From positions 620,001-684,000 of the forward strand of contig JAAROD010000015.1 of assembly GCA_012274445.1 (NCBI GenBank): 64,000 nt of DNA. Direction: 5' to 3'. A program made the translations under genes and the position numbers. Positions 26,063 to 34,437 of this stretch are shown here, piece after piece. Source of the DNA: Sclerotiophoma versabilis (lineage: Eukaryota; Ascomycota; Dothideomycetes; Pleosporales; Didymellaceae). Position 1 is the first letter of the stretch, and each line of letters opens with the position of its first letter. The notes below the pieces were generated by a model, which was given only the letters and a program-made list of their open reading frames with translations, did not search any database and was not told where the DNA came from.

Positions 26063-27718
26063 ATGGCAGAGTCTCCCTCCTCCCAGCACACAGGGTCCCC
26101 AGACTACGAGATCCCTCAGCAGCTGTATACACGCGCCCCAAGACGGCCCCAGGAGGACGTGCATCATCATGCACCCCTTCTGCGCAGCCAGAACCCCGGT
26201 GGGGGTGCTCCCAAACCTCGAGTCTCTGATGCTGTTCAACGCCACATCGCTGAGACTCAGAAAACTGCCCAGCTCTGGAACACTATCACTACGGCTTTTG
26301 CAACATTGGCAGACCAACACGCAGCGAGTTACACTAACCCGCAAGAAGCCAAGATTGCTGAGGAACTGCAGCAGAGAGTTATCCAGGCTCTAACCTCTCT
26401 CAATCTAAGCAACTCTCCTTCTAGCTCTCGCTGGAGCAGTGACACCAGTCACAGCAACCCCAGGAGCCAAGAGTCGGGACGCCGCTCTTGGGCGGACGTA
26501 GCCAGAGACCCCCAAAACTCAGATAGGGGTGGCAACCAACCCCTGAACCCTGCTAGGTCTCGGCCTAGCCCGCCAGCTAAGCCAAAAGAAGACAATCGAA
26601 TCTTCATATCCATCTCTAACCCAGCAACACGACTGCGACAACCCTCACCCTTTGCAGTGAGGCAGGCAATTTGCAAAAGCATAGAAGGAATCACCCTTAG
26701 AGACATACCTACGGCATCACCAATCAACACAGGCTGGGCGATTACCCCAGCAAACCAGAGAATTCGGGAGCAACTCCTAACTCAAGAAAACCAGGGACTT
26801 CTAGTAAGGACGCTAGACGGAGACGCGGTGAGGATCCCAGAACACTGGATCAACTACGCGGTACAAGGAGTACCCAGCTCTTTCCGGGCCCTCGACGGCA
26901 CAGAACTACCGACCACTACCCAGCTGGTAGAGGAAGAGGTCTACTCGCAAACAGGCAAGCAGCCAGTCAGCTGCAGGACCTCACGGCATGGGGCGAATCA
27001 GAATGGCCTCACTACCTGGATTGTTTCATACAAAGAGCCAGTCCGTTCGTTCCAGCTCTTTGGCACCAGCCAGTTTTCAAAGAAGATCCACAAACACCCA
27101 ACCATACAGCGACATAACCCAGGCTGCCAGGGCTACTGCAACGCTGCCCGCTGTACCCGAGTAGCCCGCTGTGCACAGTGCGGTGACCGTACGGATAGAC
27201 ACCAAGGACAGTACGGGGACAGTTGCCCCCACAAAGCTGTGTGTGCTAACTGTCACGGCCCTCATCCAGCTGGCCACTCTAACTGCCCTGCTGCCCCTCG
27301 TCGGGTTCGTGGACACATCATCAAGCCCACAAAGACTGAGATAAAGGCTATCCGTCGCGCAGGCAAGATAGCACAGCAACACCTCTACAGGACAGTTGAA
27401 GAGAGCCGTAGACAGGCTACACTTCAGCCTGAGACTACTCCCTTAGAGGCATCAGAGACAGAGCCTCCCCGCCCTTCCACCCAGAGGCAAGTTGGAGAGG
27501 GCAGGGCTTCACTTCCTACAACTGCTGCCTCCTACACATCCTCTTCTACTGCGAGCAGAGAAAAGAGACCAAGGCGGGCGGCCACAGGCCAGAGAAACCT
27601 TAATGTAGGACAACTGTCTGCCGGCAGCATTCGTCCACAACCAACTATCCACACTGACCCGTCCACCTCGGAGAGAGAAGACGCCAGCATGAGCGATGAC
27701 CCGCCATCATCATGCTAG
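26063..27718 (+). CDS. LINE ORF1 protein, Gag-like with zinc knuckles, 551 aa
   Basis: Presumed RNA-binding chaperone of the retrotransposon ribonucleoprotein. The ATG at 26063 follows GGAGCTTGCCAGG and is the first of the transcript body. The first about 180 residues are Ser/Pro-rich and probably disordered. The middle carries conserved-looking sequence; around residues 350-415 is a Cys/His array (CQGYC, CTRVARCAQC, CPHKAVCANCHGPHPAGHSNC) with the CCHC spacing of LINE ORF1 zinc knuckles. The C-terminal 130 residues are Thr/Ser-rich. The stop TAG at 27716 overlaps the next frame's ATG (ATGCTAG), which suits termination-reinitiation. Confidence 0.9.
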   Translation: MAESPSSQHTGSPDYEIPQQLYTRAPRRPQEDVHHHAPLLRSQNPGGGAPKPRVSDAVQRHIAETQKTAQLWNTITTAFATLADQHAASYTNPQEAKIAEELQQRVIQALTSLNLSNSPSSSRWSSDTSHSNPRSQESGRRSWADVARDPQNSDRGGNQPLNPARSRPSPPAKPKEDNRIFISISNPATRLRQPSPFAVRQAICKSIEGITLRDIPTASPINTGWAITPANQRIREQLLTQENQGLLVRTLDGDAVRIPEHWINYAVQGVPSSFRALDGTELPTTTQLVEEEVYSQTGKQPVSCRTSRHGANQNGLTTWIVSYKEPVRSFQLFGTSQFSKKIHKHPTIQRHNPGCQGYCNAARCTRVARCAQCGDRTDRHQGQYGDSCPHKAVCANCHGPHPAGHSNCPAAPRRVRGHIIKPTKTEIKAIRRAGKIAQQHLYRTVEESRRQATLQPETTPLEASETEPPRPSTQRQVGEGRASLPTTAASYTSSSTASREKRPRRAATGQRNLNVGQLSAGSIRPQPTIHTDPSTSEREDASMSDDPPSSC

Positions 27719-30700
27719 AACACCCCCACAACACCCTAGCCTACGACAGGCATCAACAGCCCAGCCCACCAAGCAAACAACTTCGTGTATGCTGGGCCAA
27801 TGTTAGCAGGAGCTCACCTTGGCACATCACAATACTAGAGGCGGCTTTTCAGAAGGGCATAGATGTTGTGTGTGTTCAAGAGCCTTTTACATGTGCTAAC
27901 TCCAGAACTTCTACACACCCTGGCTTTACACACCTAGCACCTATCAGCACATGGGACAACCCTAATACGCCAGGATCAGCCCGCCCTAGGGTAATGACAT
28001 ACATCCGCAAAGGACACCGCCTACGATACCAGGCTAGAGAGAGCCTCCACCACCCAGACATGCTCTGGGCTGTAGTAAATGGAGTGGCGATACTTAACTG
28101 TTACAGACAACCACACACCCCGCACGTTATTCAGTACGTCACACATCTTATACCTCCTCAACTCTGCCTTGTGGGAGGAGACTTTAATGCTAGACATGAA
28201 TCCTTTGAGCCTACCATCACTGCAGCCAACGGAGGTGTGGAGCTAGCCGGATGGGCTGCTAGCGCTTCTATGGACTACATCGGTGTGCCAGGGCAGCCAA
28301 CACACTGCGCTGGCCACGTCCTTGACCTTACCTTCTCTAACATCCCATTCGCCCACTCTGCTGTTGATGCTAGCATGCACAGCGGCTCAGACCACGAGAC
28401 AATAGTAACTTTTGTGCCTCTCTCCACTCCAGGCACTCCGCACCTAGAACAGCACCACTACAGAGTCCCAGAGGCAAGCCTACCTAAGTTTACTGGGCTA
28501 GTAGAAATAGGTGTCCAAAACATCCCAGACCCGCTTGCAACACAGGATACAGGACAACTAGATGAATGCGTCACGCTGCTCACAGAGACTATACAGCACT
28601 CCGTTCAGACAGCAGGCAAGCTCAACCGCAAGGAAGGCCGCGCTGCACCATGGTGGACCAAGGAGTGCAAGACTGCCTACCAGACCTACAAGCATGCTAG
28701 ACAGCTCTGCTCTGACAGTCTACAGGAAGAGAGACAGGCCTTCAAGACTACAGTCCGACAGGCGAAAAGGCAGTACTGGAGGCATGTCATTGACAACGCC
28801 AAGGACGATAAGGACCTGTTCAAGATCATTGCCTGGCACAAGCTCACACCAGAGAACCAGGACAGTCCTCTCATTGTCAACAACAGGACAATATCAGACC
28901 CCCTAGAGAAGGCAGAGGCCCTTCGAGAAGAAGTCCTCAACCGGTACACAGCAGAGGATGACCTTGGGCACTGCCCAGACCAGGAGAACGCAGACACCCT
29001 CCCATGGAGCACACACATCTCACTAGAGGAAGCTGAACGAAACACGGTAGGGGTCTCAAGCACCTCACCAGGCACTGATCGCTCTACTGTGCGACTACTC
29101 CGCGCCTGCTGGGCTCAGGCTGGGGAGCTCGTACGAAGGATCTTTCAGCGATGCCTTGAGCTCAACCACTTCCCAGCACAGTGGAAGCTCGCTGAGGTAG
29201 CCATGATACCTAAGGCAGGGAAGACAGACCGAACATCACCGCGCTCCTGGAGACCTATAGCGCTTCTCTCCTGCATTGGGAAGGGACTCGAACGAACAGT
29301 GGCTAGACGAATTGCATGGACCGCCATGACACACAAGATCCTCAGCCCCCAGCATGGCGGCGCGCTTCCAAAGCGCTCTGCAACTGACCTCACTGCAGCG
29401 TTCACCCACGACACTGAAGCCGCATGGGTACTTGGAAAACATGTCACTATGGTCACCCTTGATGTCCAAGGCGCCTTTGACGCGCTCCTCAAGAACCGCC
29501 TGCTACACCGTATGGCCCAGCAGGGCTGGTCACAAAGGACCATACTCTTTGTAGACTCATTCCTCACTGACCGGAGGGTCCAAGTTCGCCTTGGCCAGGT
29601 CACCACCCCTAGCTACCCTGTCGCCTGTGGCACACCCCAAGGGTCGCCTCTCTCTCCTGTCCTGTACACGCTGTATCTAGCTGAGCTACTATCCATGGAT
29701 ACAGAACGGAGGTTTGGATACGCAGACGACATATGTCTATACCGGGCTTCACACTCTATGGACGACAACGTTGAGCTCCTAGCATCAGACCTGAGGCAGA
29801 TCAGAGCATGGGGAGAGGCCAACAAGGTCACTTTTGCTCCAGAAAAGCAGGAAATGATCCACCTGACCAGACAGCGGAGCAGCTATGCCCCTCCCTGTGT
29901 GGTAGATGAGCAGCTCACAATCCACCCTATCCTCCCAGGCGGAGAGCACAGCCAGCCAGCCCTGCGTTGGTTAGGAGTGTGGTTCGACCGCAGACTCACC
30001 TTTAGACGACATGTAGCCGCGCGCACTGCAAAAGCTGCCAAGGTAGCCTATCACATTCGCAGTCTGGCTAGGACTACCTATGGACCACCAGCCGGCTCCC
30101 TCCGCAAGGCTACTATTGCCTGTGTGTACCCATCGCTCCTATATGGGACCGAGTGCTGGTACAGAGGCCGCACCAAACAACCGCATACACTTAAGCCAGA
30201 CAGGCCACAAGAGGTCAGCGCCTATGTTGGATGGCACGTGGCTGCTATAGACAAGACACTGGCTATAGCAGCACGGGGCATTCTACCAGCGTGGAGAACA
30301 ACCCCTACAGCTGCACTCTTCCGAGATGCTGGACTGCTACCAGCAGCAGTAGCACTAGAGCAAGCTAAACTCAGATTTGCAACCCATCTACGCACCACAG
30401 ATGCAGAACACCCCCTTACTAGACGCACATCGGTACATGTAGTAAACAGGGGCGTAAAAACTGGACAACCCCAGCGAGTCAAGACTAAAGTCCAACAGAT
30501 GGCATCTCTTCTACCAGAGATTCCTAGGACTACACTCATAGCCCCTCACTACTCGACTGGCTGCCGAACAGACCCGACGCTCGGCATAGACAAGAAGACT
30601 GCAGCTAAGGCTTTCAACCAATGGTGGGCCCAGCTCTCACCACTAGATGTCACTATCTTCTCAGATGGCTCTGAACAGTACACCAAGGAAGGAGAAAAGC

Positions 30701-31545
30701 GGGTCACCTACGGCTTTGCAGTGTATCAAGACGGAAAACAACTCCAGACTGGACGCGGATCACTCCACCCTACCTCACACGTCTTTGACGCTGAGGCAAT
30801 AGGAGCGTGGAGAGGCCTCCAGCATACTATAAGACAACCAGCGCTTCGCACCCGCCGAATCTGGCTGTGCATAGACAGCACCTCAGTAATTTGGTGCCTT
30901 AGGGGCGACGCACCCCCTACCTCTCAATGGGCCTTTCTGGAGTGCCATGGTGCCATGGAGACACACGACGTCTCTATCAAATGGGCCCCGGGACACCTAG
31001 GCATCGAAGGGAACGAGGCAGCAGACAGACTAGCCAACCTAGAAGCCCAGCACCCATCACCCGCAACTGGAAAAGCTGCCATGCCTACACTCTCGGGCAA
31101 CAAGTCAGTCGCCCGCAAGATACTACGGCACACACAACAGACCTGGTGGTCTGACAGGAAGACTAAGCTCTCAAAATGGTACAAGAGCTGGGACTTGGAC
31201 TATGCGCCACGCAGCAGTCCAAAGGAGCTAGACCTACCAAGAGCCACCTTAGCCAGGCTACTCTCTATCCGATCTAGACATGGGGATTTCGCCTGGTATC
31301 ATCGAAAGTACAGCCACAAGGATGCAAACCTCACCTGCTCATGCGGACAGGACAAGACACCAGAGCACCTCGCGCTCTGCCGCAAGACCCTAGGGAGCTT
31401 TAGCAGATGGCCACTTCGACCACCTATACCGCCGTCCAGCCAGGCCGATGGCCTAGCGTACACTGCAGTACTAATAAGGGAGCCAGAGGCCTTTGAAGCC
31501 TTTGTCAAACTTTCACAGTACTACACCAAGATCTGCCCCCGCTAG
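27712..31545 (+). CDS. LINE ORF2 polyprotein: AP-type endonuclease, reverse transcriptase, RNase H, 1277 aa
   Basis: It carries out target-primed reverse transcription. Residues about 20-235 form an exonuclease-endonuclease-phosphatase domain (VCVQEPFT with the catalytic Glu, VGGDFNARH, GSDHETIV). Reverse transcriptase spans about 490-760 (TLDVQGAFDALL, CGTPQGSPLSPVLY, FGYADDICLY). RNase H spans about 980-1110 (FSDGSEQ, DAEAIGAWRGL, CIDSTSVIW, WAPGHLGIEGNEAADRLA). A CSCGQDKTPEHLALC motif near the C-terminus is the usual LINE zinc-binding motif. All catalytic residues checked by eye are present. The start overlaps the ORF1 stop by 7 bases. Length is normal for the family. Confidence 0.93.
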   Translation: MLEHPHNTLAYDRHQQPSPPSKQLRVCWANVSRSSPWHITILEAAFQKGIDVVCVQEPFTCANSRTSTHPGFTHLAPISTWDNPNTPGSARPRVMTYIRKGHRLRYQARESLHHPDMLWAVVNGVAILNCYRQPHTPHVIQYVTHLIPPQLCLVGGDFNARHESFEPTITAANGGVELAGWAASASMDYIGVPGQPTHCAGHVLDLTFSNIPFAHSAVDASMHSGSDHETIVTFVPLSTPGTPHLEQHHYRVPEASLPKFTGLVEIGVQNIPDPLATQDTGQLDECVTLLTETIQHSVQTAGKLNRKEGRAAPWWTKECKTAYQTYKHARQLCSDSLQEERQAFKTTVRQAKRQYWRHVIDNAKDDKDLFKIIAWHKLTPENQDSPLIVNNRTISDPLEKAEALREEVLNRYTAEDDLGHCPDQENADTLPWSTHISLEEAERNTVGVSSTSPGTDRSTVRLLRACWAQAGELVRRIFQRCLELNHFPAQWKLAEVAMIPKAGKTDRTSPRSWRPIALLSCIGKGLERTVARRIAWTAMTHKILSPQHGGALPKRSATDLTAAFTHDTEAAWVLGKHVTMVTLDVQGAFDALLKNRLLHRMAQQGWSQRTILFVDSFLTDRRVQVRLGQVTTPSYPVACGTPQGSPLSPVLYTLYLAELLSMDTERRFGYADDICLYRASHSMDDNVELLASDLRQIRAWGEANKVTFAPEKQEMIHLTRQRSSYAPPCVVDEQLTIHPILPGGEHSQPALRWLGVWFDRRLTFRRHVAARTAKAAKVAYHIRSLARTTYGPPAGSLRKATIACVYPSLLYGTECWYRGRTKQPHTLKPDRPQEVSAYVGWHVAAIDKTLAIAARGILPAWRTTPTAALFRDAGLLPAAVALEQAKLRFATHLRTTDAEHPLTRRTSVHVVNRGVKTGQPQRVKTKVQQMASLLPEIPRTTLIAPHYSTGCRTDPTLGIDKKTAAKAFNQWWAQLSPLDVTIFSDGSEQYTKEGEKRVTYGFAVYQDGKQLQTGRGSLHPTSHVFDAEAIGAWRGLQHTIRQPALRTRRIWLCIDSTSVIWCLRGDAPPTSQWAFLECHGAMETHDVSIKWAPGHLGIEGNEAADRLANLEAQHPSPATGKAAMPTLSGNKSVARKILRHTQQTWWSDRKTKLSKWYKSWDLDYAPRSSPKELDLPRATLARLLSIRSRHGDFAWYHRKYSHKDANLTCSCGQDKTPEHLALCRKTLGSFSRWPLRPPIPPSSQADGLAYTAVLIREPEAFEAFVKLSQYYTKICPR

Positions 31546-31962
31546 CTCTTGCAGTCCTGCAACAGCAGCAAGCAATGCAGCACCTAGCAGTGGTAGGTCC
31601 AGCACAACAGCTGCAGTACTCCCCACCCGTCTACCTCTCTTACCCTTTCCCCTCACCCCTCCTCCCCCCTCTCCCTACGCGCACACATACATACTCACCC
31701 TCTCTCTCTCTCTTGGCACATAGATGCCTCAAAATGCAAGGAAATCACCTTATTGTACACACATCGCTCAGCCTCTCCAACTGGACGGGGAGCTGTAGTT
31801 CTGAAATGGTAGCAATACCCGCGCAGGCAAGAAATGCTTTCTAAGGTAGTGTGTCAGCACTGTAATTCCATAGCTTAGCACGTCGTATATGCCCTTCGGG
31901 AGGCGAGATGGCGGACTTAATCCCCATCAACAGACGTAAAATGAATACCAACCAACCAACCA
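31546..31962 (+). other. LINE 3' UTR and tetranucleotide tail
   Basis: Pyrimidine-rich stretch (CT repeats near 31695-31710), then about 200 bp ending in ACCAACCAACCAACC. The last about 215 bp (from about 31754) are nearly identical to the end of the 31977-32805 element, which marks this as the sequence recognised by the reverse transcriptase. Confidence 0.75.
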
Positions 31963-31976
31963 ACCTACCTAATACT

Positions 31977-32805
31977 CACCCGAACATCAACTTTTCCAGG
32001 TCAGCGAAAGGTCGATATCCATCGATTTTTCGTTAAAACACGACTCAAATGCCTTCTTAAATCTGTTTCCCAACGTCCTCTCTCCGCTGCAGGCGTTGTG
32101 GCAGGCGCGCTGGCCTCTTTTTGTCTTTCAGCTCTTCGCTGAGCTGAAATCTTTTCAAAATGGCCCGTGCGCCACTCAGATTTTCACGTTCGGTCGAAGG
32201 CCACAACCACCAGCAAGACAAGGAGACAGCCTTGACACTCCTTGTTCTTGCAAGATATGGGCATCTGCCAGGCCTAAACACAAAGGCTCTCCACGCGAAG
32301 AGCTACGGCACGATCCGACAGAGCACCGGCTCTTAACTCGCAAACAAGGCAGCCAGCATGGCCTTACATTTGACAACTCTCGGGGATAAAGAAGAAGGAC
32401 AAGCCTGGCTCTGCCTTCCTACTACACCTATCTCCTTCGACACAGGCATGGCCAAGCCTAGTACAAAGGCTCTCCTCGCGCAGAGCCACGGCTTCCGATT
32501 CGACAGAGCACCGGCTCTCTACACCCACCTACTCTTTCCTACTCTCTCTTACGGCACTCCACTGCCTCTGAATACACACAAGGGATCCACCCTAATGTAC
32601 ACACACTGCTCAGTCTCCCCAACTGGACGGGGAGCTGTAGTTCTGAAATGGTAGCAATACCCGCGCAGGCAAGAAATGCTTTCTAAGGTAGTGTGTTAGC
32701 ACTGTAATTCCATAGCTTAGCACGTCGAATATGCCCTTCGGGAGGCGAGATGGTGGACTTGATCCCCATCAACTAGACGTAAAATGAATACCAACCAACC
32801 AACCA
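31977..32805 (+). mobile_element. Non-autonomous LINE-mobilised element, 829 bp
   Basis: It starts CACCCGAACATCAACTTTT, like the LINE's own CACCGAACACCAACTTTT. It ends with about 215 bp nearly identical to the LINE 3' UTR, including the CCAA tail, but has a different middle with no long conserved frame. The 14-bp target ACCTACCTAATACT flanks it on both sides (31963-31976, 32806-32819). An internal duplication of about 55 bp (from 32281 and from 32464: ACAAAGGCTCTC...AGAGCACCGGCTCT) is visible. It reads as a parasite of the LINE machinery. Confidence 0.8.
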
Positions 32806-33112
32806 ACCTACCTAATACTAATATTATACTTAACTAATTTAAATTACTAACTTCTCTACCTATTATAATACCTCTACTATAAACTAGACCTTTAGCTATA
32901 CTAGAAGAGCTAAATTAGCTAAAAGTAAAGCTGTTATTATAGAGTGCTATAAAGAAAGATAGTAGTAATAAGCTTAGAGCACTAGAATAGATTATTTACT
33001 AGCTTTATATATAATTAGAGCTTATATAGTATAAGCTAAATAGTATAAAAAAGGCTTTTATAGAAAAGAAGAAGGTAAAGAATAAGAAGAAAGTATTACT
33101 ATTATATACTTA

Positions 33113-33198
33113 TATTATAGCTAAAATAGAGTAAAAATATATATATATTTATGCTCTAAATTTAGGCTACTAAGTAGGCCTTCTCTAGCTGTGTAACA
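33113..33198. repeat. TRIM left terminal repeat
   Basis: Heavily C-to-T/G-to-A changed relative to the copy at 53668-53752; same length and ends. Confidence 0.75.
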
Positions 33199-33335
33199 TA
33201 CCCCCTTACGTTTAAGGCAGAGGAACAGCTTAAAGGTAGAAACTATACTATAAGGCTAGCTGTGTGCCTATAGGGTTATAGCTAAGAGTCTCTTAGACTT
33301 TTATAGTAGGGACAGCCTAATAGGCCTAACGCCTG

Positions 33336-33834
33336 TGTTGAAGTTGTACTTTCAAGCAAAGCTCGTAAGCACTATTCGTATTGGTTCTCAGGGATGAGCG
33401 CTGGTACAGGAAGGTCCGTAAGGGTTGGGGTTATTGCCTAGTGAAACACCGTGGCAATAGAGGGTAACAATGAGTAGTATAGAGTAGACTATCTAGCTCG
33501 AGAGTTGGGGTCGAGATTCCAAAGACAAACTTGATTGACTAAGTTGAACACGAACCATAAGGGTTGTGTTCCTACTGACTATATACTTGCTATGGGGTAA
33601 TGCTCGTTGACGAGCGACTAGGGTCAGTCCAATGAAATACATAGCGTTGCTCGTTGACGAGCGATAACATACGATGCTCGTTGACGAGCAAGTCACGTGT
33701 GTCATGCTCGTTGACGAGCATGTCACGTGACCGTACAAAGGGAGATCCTTCCTGACTCCGCCCCTGGTTCATGGGTGAGGGCTGTGGTTGGCTACTTAAT
33801 CACTGTGCCGCTTCGTCCGCACAGGATCGTAACA
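33336..33834 (-). repeat. Gypsy 3' LTR, 499 bp
   Basis: Contains four copies of the imperfect palindrome GCTCGTTGACGAGC (about 33602, 33654, 33676, 33706), some next to the palindrome TCACGTGA. The other LTR has two copies. Confidence 0.9.
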
Positions 33835-33936
33835 CTATCCTCCTCCTCCTTTGGGTTTGTCCTCAAACCACGTGACTGGAATCCGGGCTTACATAAAACC
33901 GAGCTTGTCCCCGCATCTGGTGACCGGTATGTCGAG

Positions 33937-34437
33937 ATGTCTTCTCACACCCGCAACCTTCGACTTGGTCTAGAAATTCGTCGAGCTAATACTCCCGCCG
34001 AAGTCCCCTGCAACCGTTGTTTCTTCGAAGGCCACGAGTGCTACATCATGCCGAACGCTACAAAGCGTCTGAAGTGTGCTGAGTGCACAAAGGCTGGGAA
34101 GCCTTGTGTCAACATGTCGTGGGAGTCGCTGGATCGTACTCGCGAAGAGTATGAAAAGAAGGTGGAAGAAGATGAAACCTTGTTGGCAACCGTTATTGCG
34201 CGGTTGTTGCGAAATAAGAAGATTCTGAAACAAGCTGAGAATCGCGCGCGGCAAAAGGCGCTGTGTATGGCGAATGAAATGGCCGAATCGGGAGAACTGG
34301 ATTTTGCCGAGGAGATGGATTGTCCGGCGGCGTCGATAGGCATGTGTGCCTCGCCTGCGACCTGGGCTGCTCTCGGGCTTATCGAGGAGTCTGTTGCGAA
34401 CCATGGTACTTCTGTACCAATTGGTGGCAGTTCGTGA
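33937..34437 (+). CDS. Antisense ORF in the Gypsy element: zinc-binding coiled-coil protein, 166 aa
   Basis: Plus-strand frame between pol and the left LTR, opposite to gag-pol; it overlaps the last 59 bases of pol. I start it at the ATG at 33937; the frame is open further upstream into the LTR. Residues about 25-65 hold two C-x2-C-x6-C units (CNRCFFEGHEC, CAECTKAGKPC). A long charged helix with coiled-coil character follows (REEYEKKVEEDETLLATVIA), then an Ala/Glu-rich tail. From memory, similar proteins are predicted in many ascomycete genomes, probably from related elements. It could be transcribed leftward-to-rightward from the left LTR. Function unknown; a DNA- or RNA-binding regulator is a guess. 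Confidence 0.6.
   Translation: MSSHTRNLRLGLEIRRANTPAEVPCNRCFFEGHECYIMPNATKRLKCAECTKAGKPCVNMSWESLDRTREEYEKKVEEDETLLATVIARLLRNKKILKQAENRARQKALCMANEMAESGELDFAEEMDCPAASIGMCASPATWAALGLIEESVANHGTSVPIGGSS

Larger units (their letters stand above)
25916..31962 (+). mobile_element. Tad1-like LINE (non-LTR retrotransposon), apparently intact
   Basis: 6.05 kb with a 147-bp 5' leader, two long open frames, a pyrimidine-rich 3' UTR, and a (CCAA)n tail instead of poly-A. A 14-bp duplication (ACCTACCTAATACT) lies at 25902-25915 and again at 31963-31976. No RIP signature is visible and both frames are open, so the copy is young and possibly active. The RNase H domain together with the two-frame layout fits the fungal Tad1 clade. 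Confidence 0.9.

Noticed and set aside
26055..31508. Many secondary frames of 60-150 codons on both strands of the LINE
   Set aside because: Shadows of the two long coding frames; they carry no motifs.
33727..33936. LTR-encoded N-terminal extension of the antisense Gypsy ORF
   Set aside because: It would read through LTR sequence and has no plausible function; the ATG at 33937 begins the conserved-looking part.
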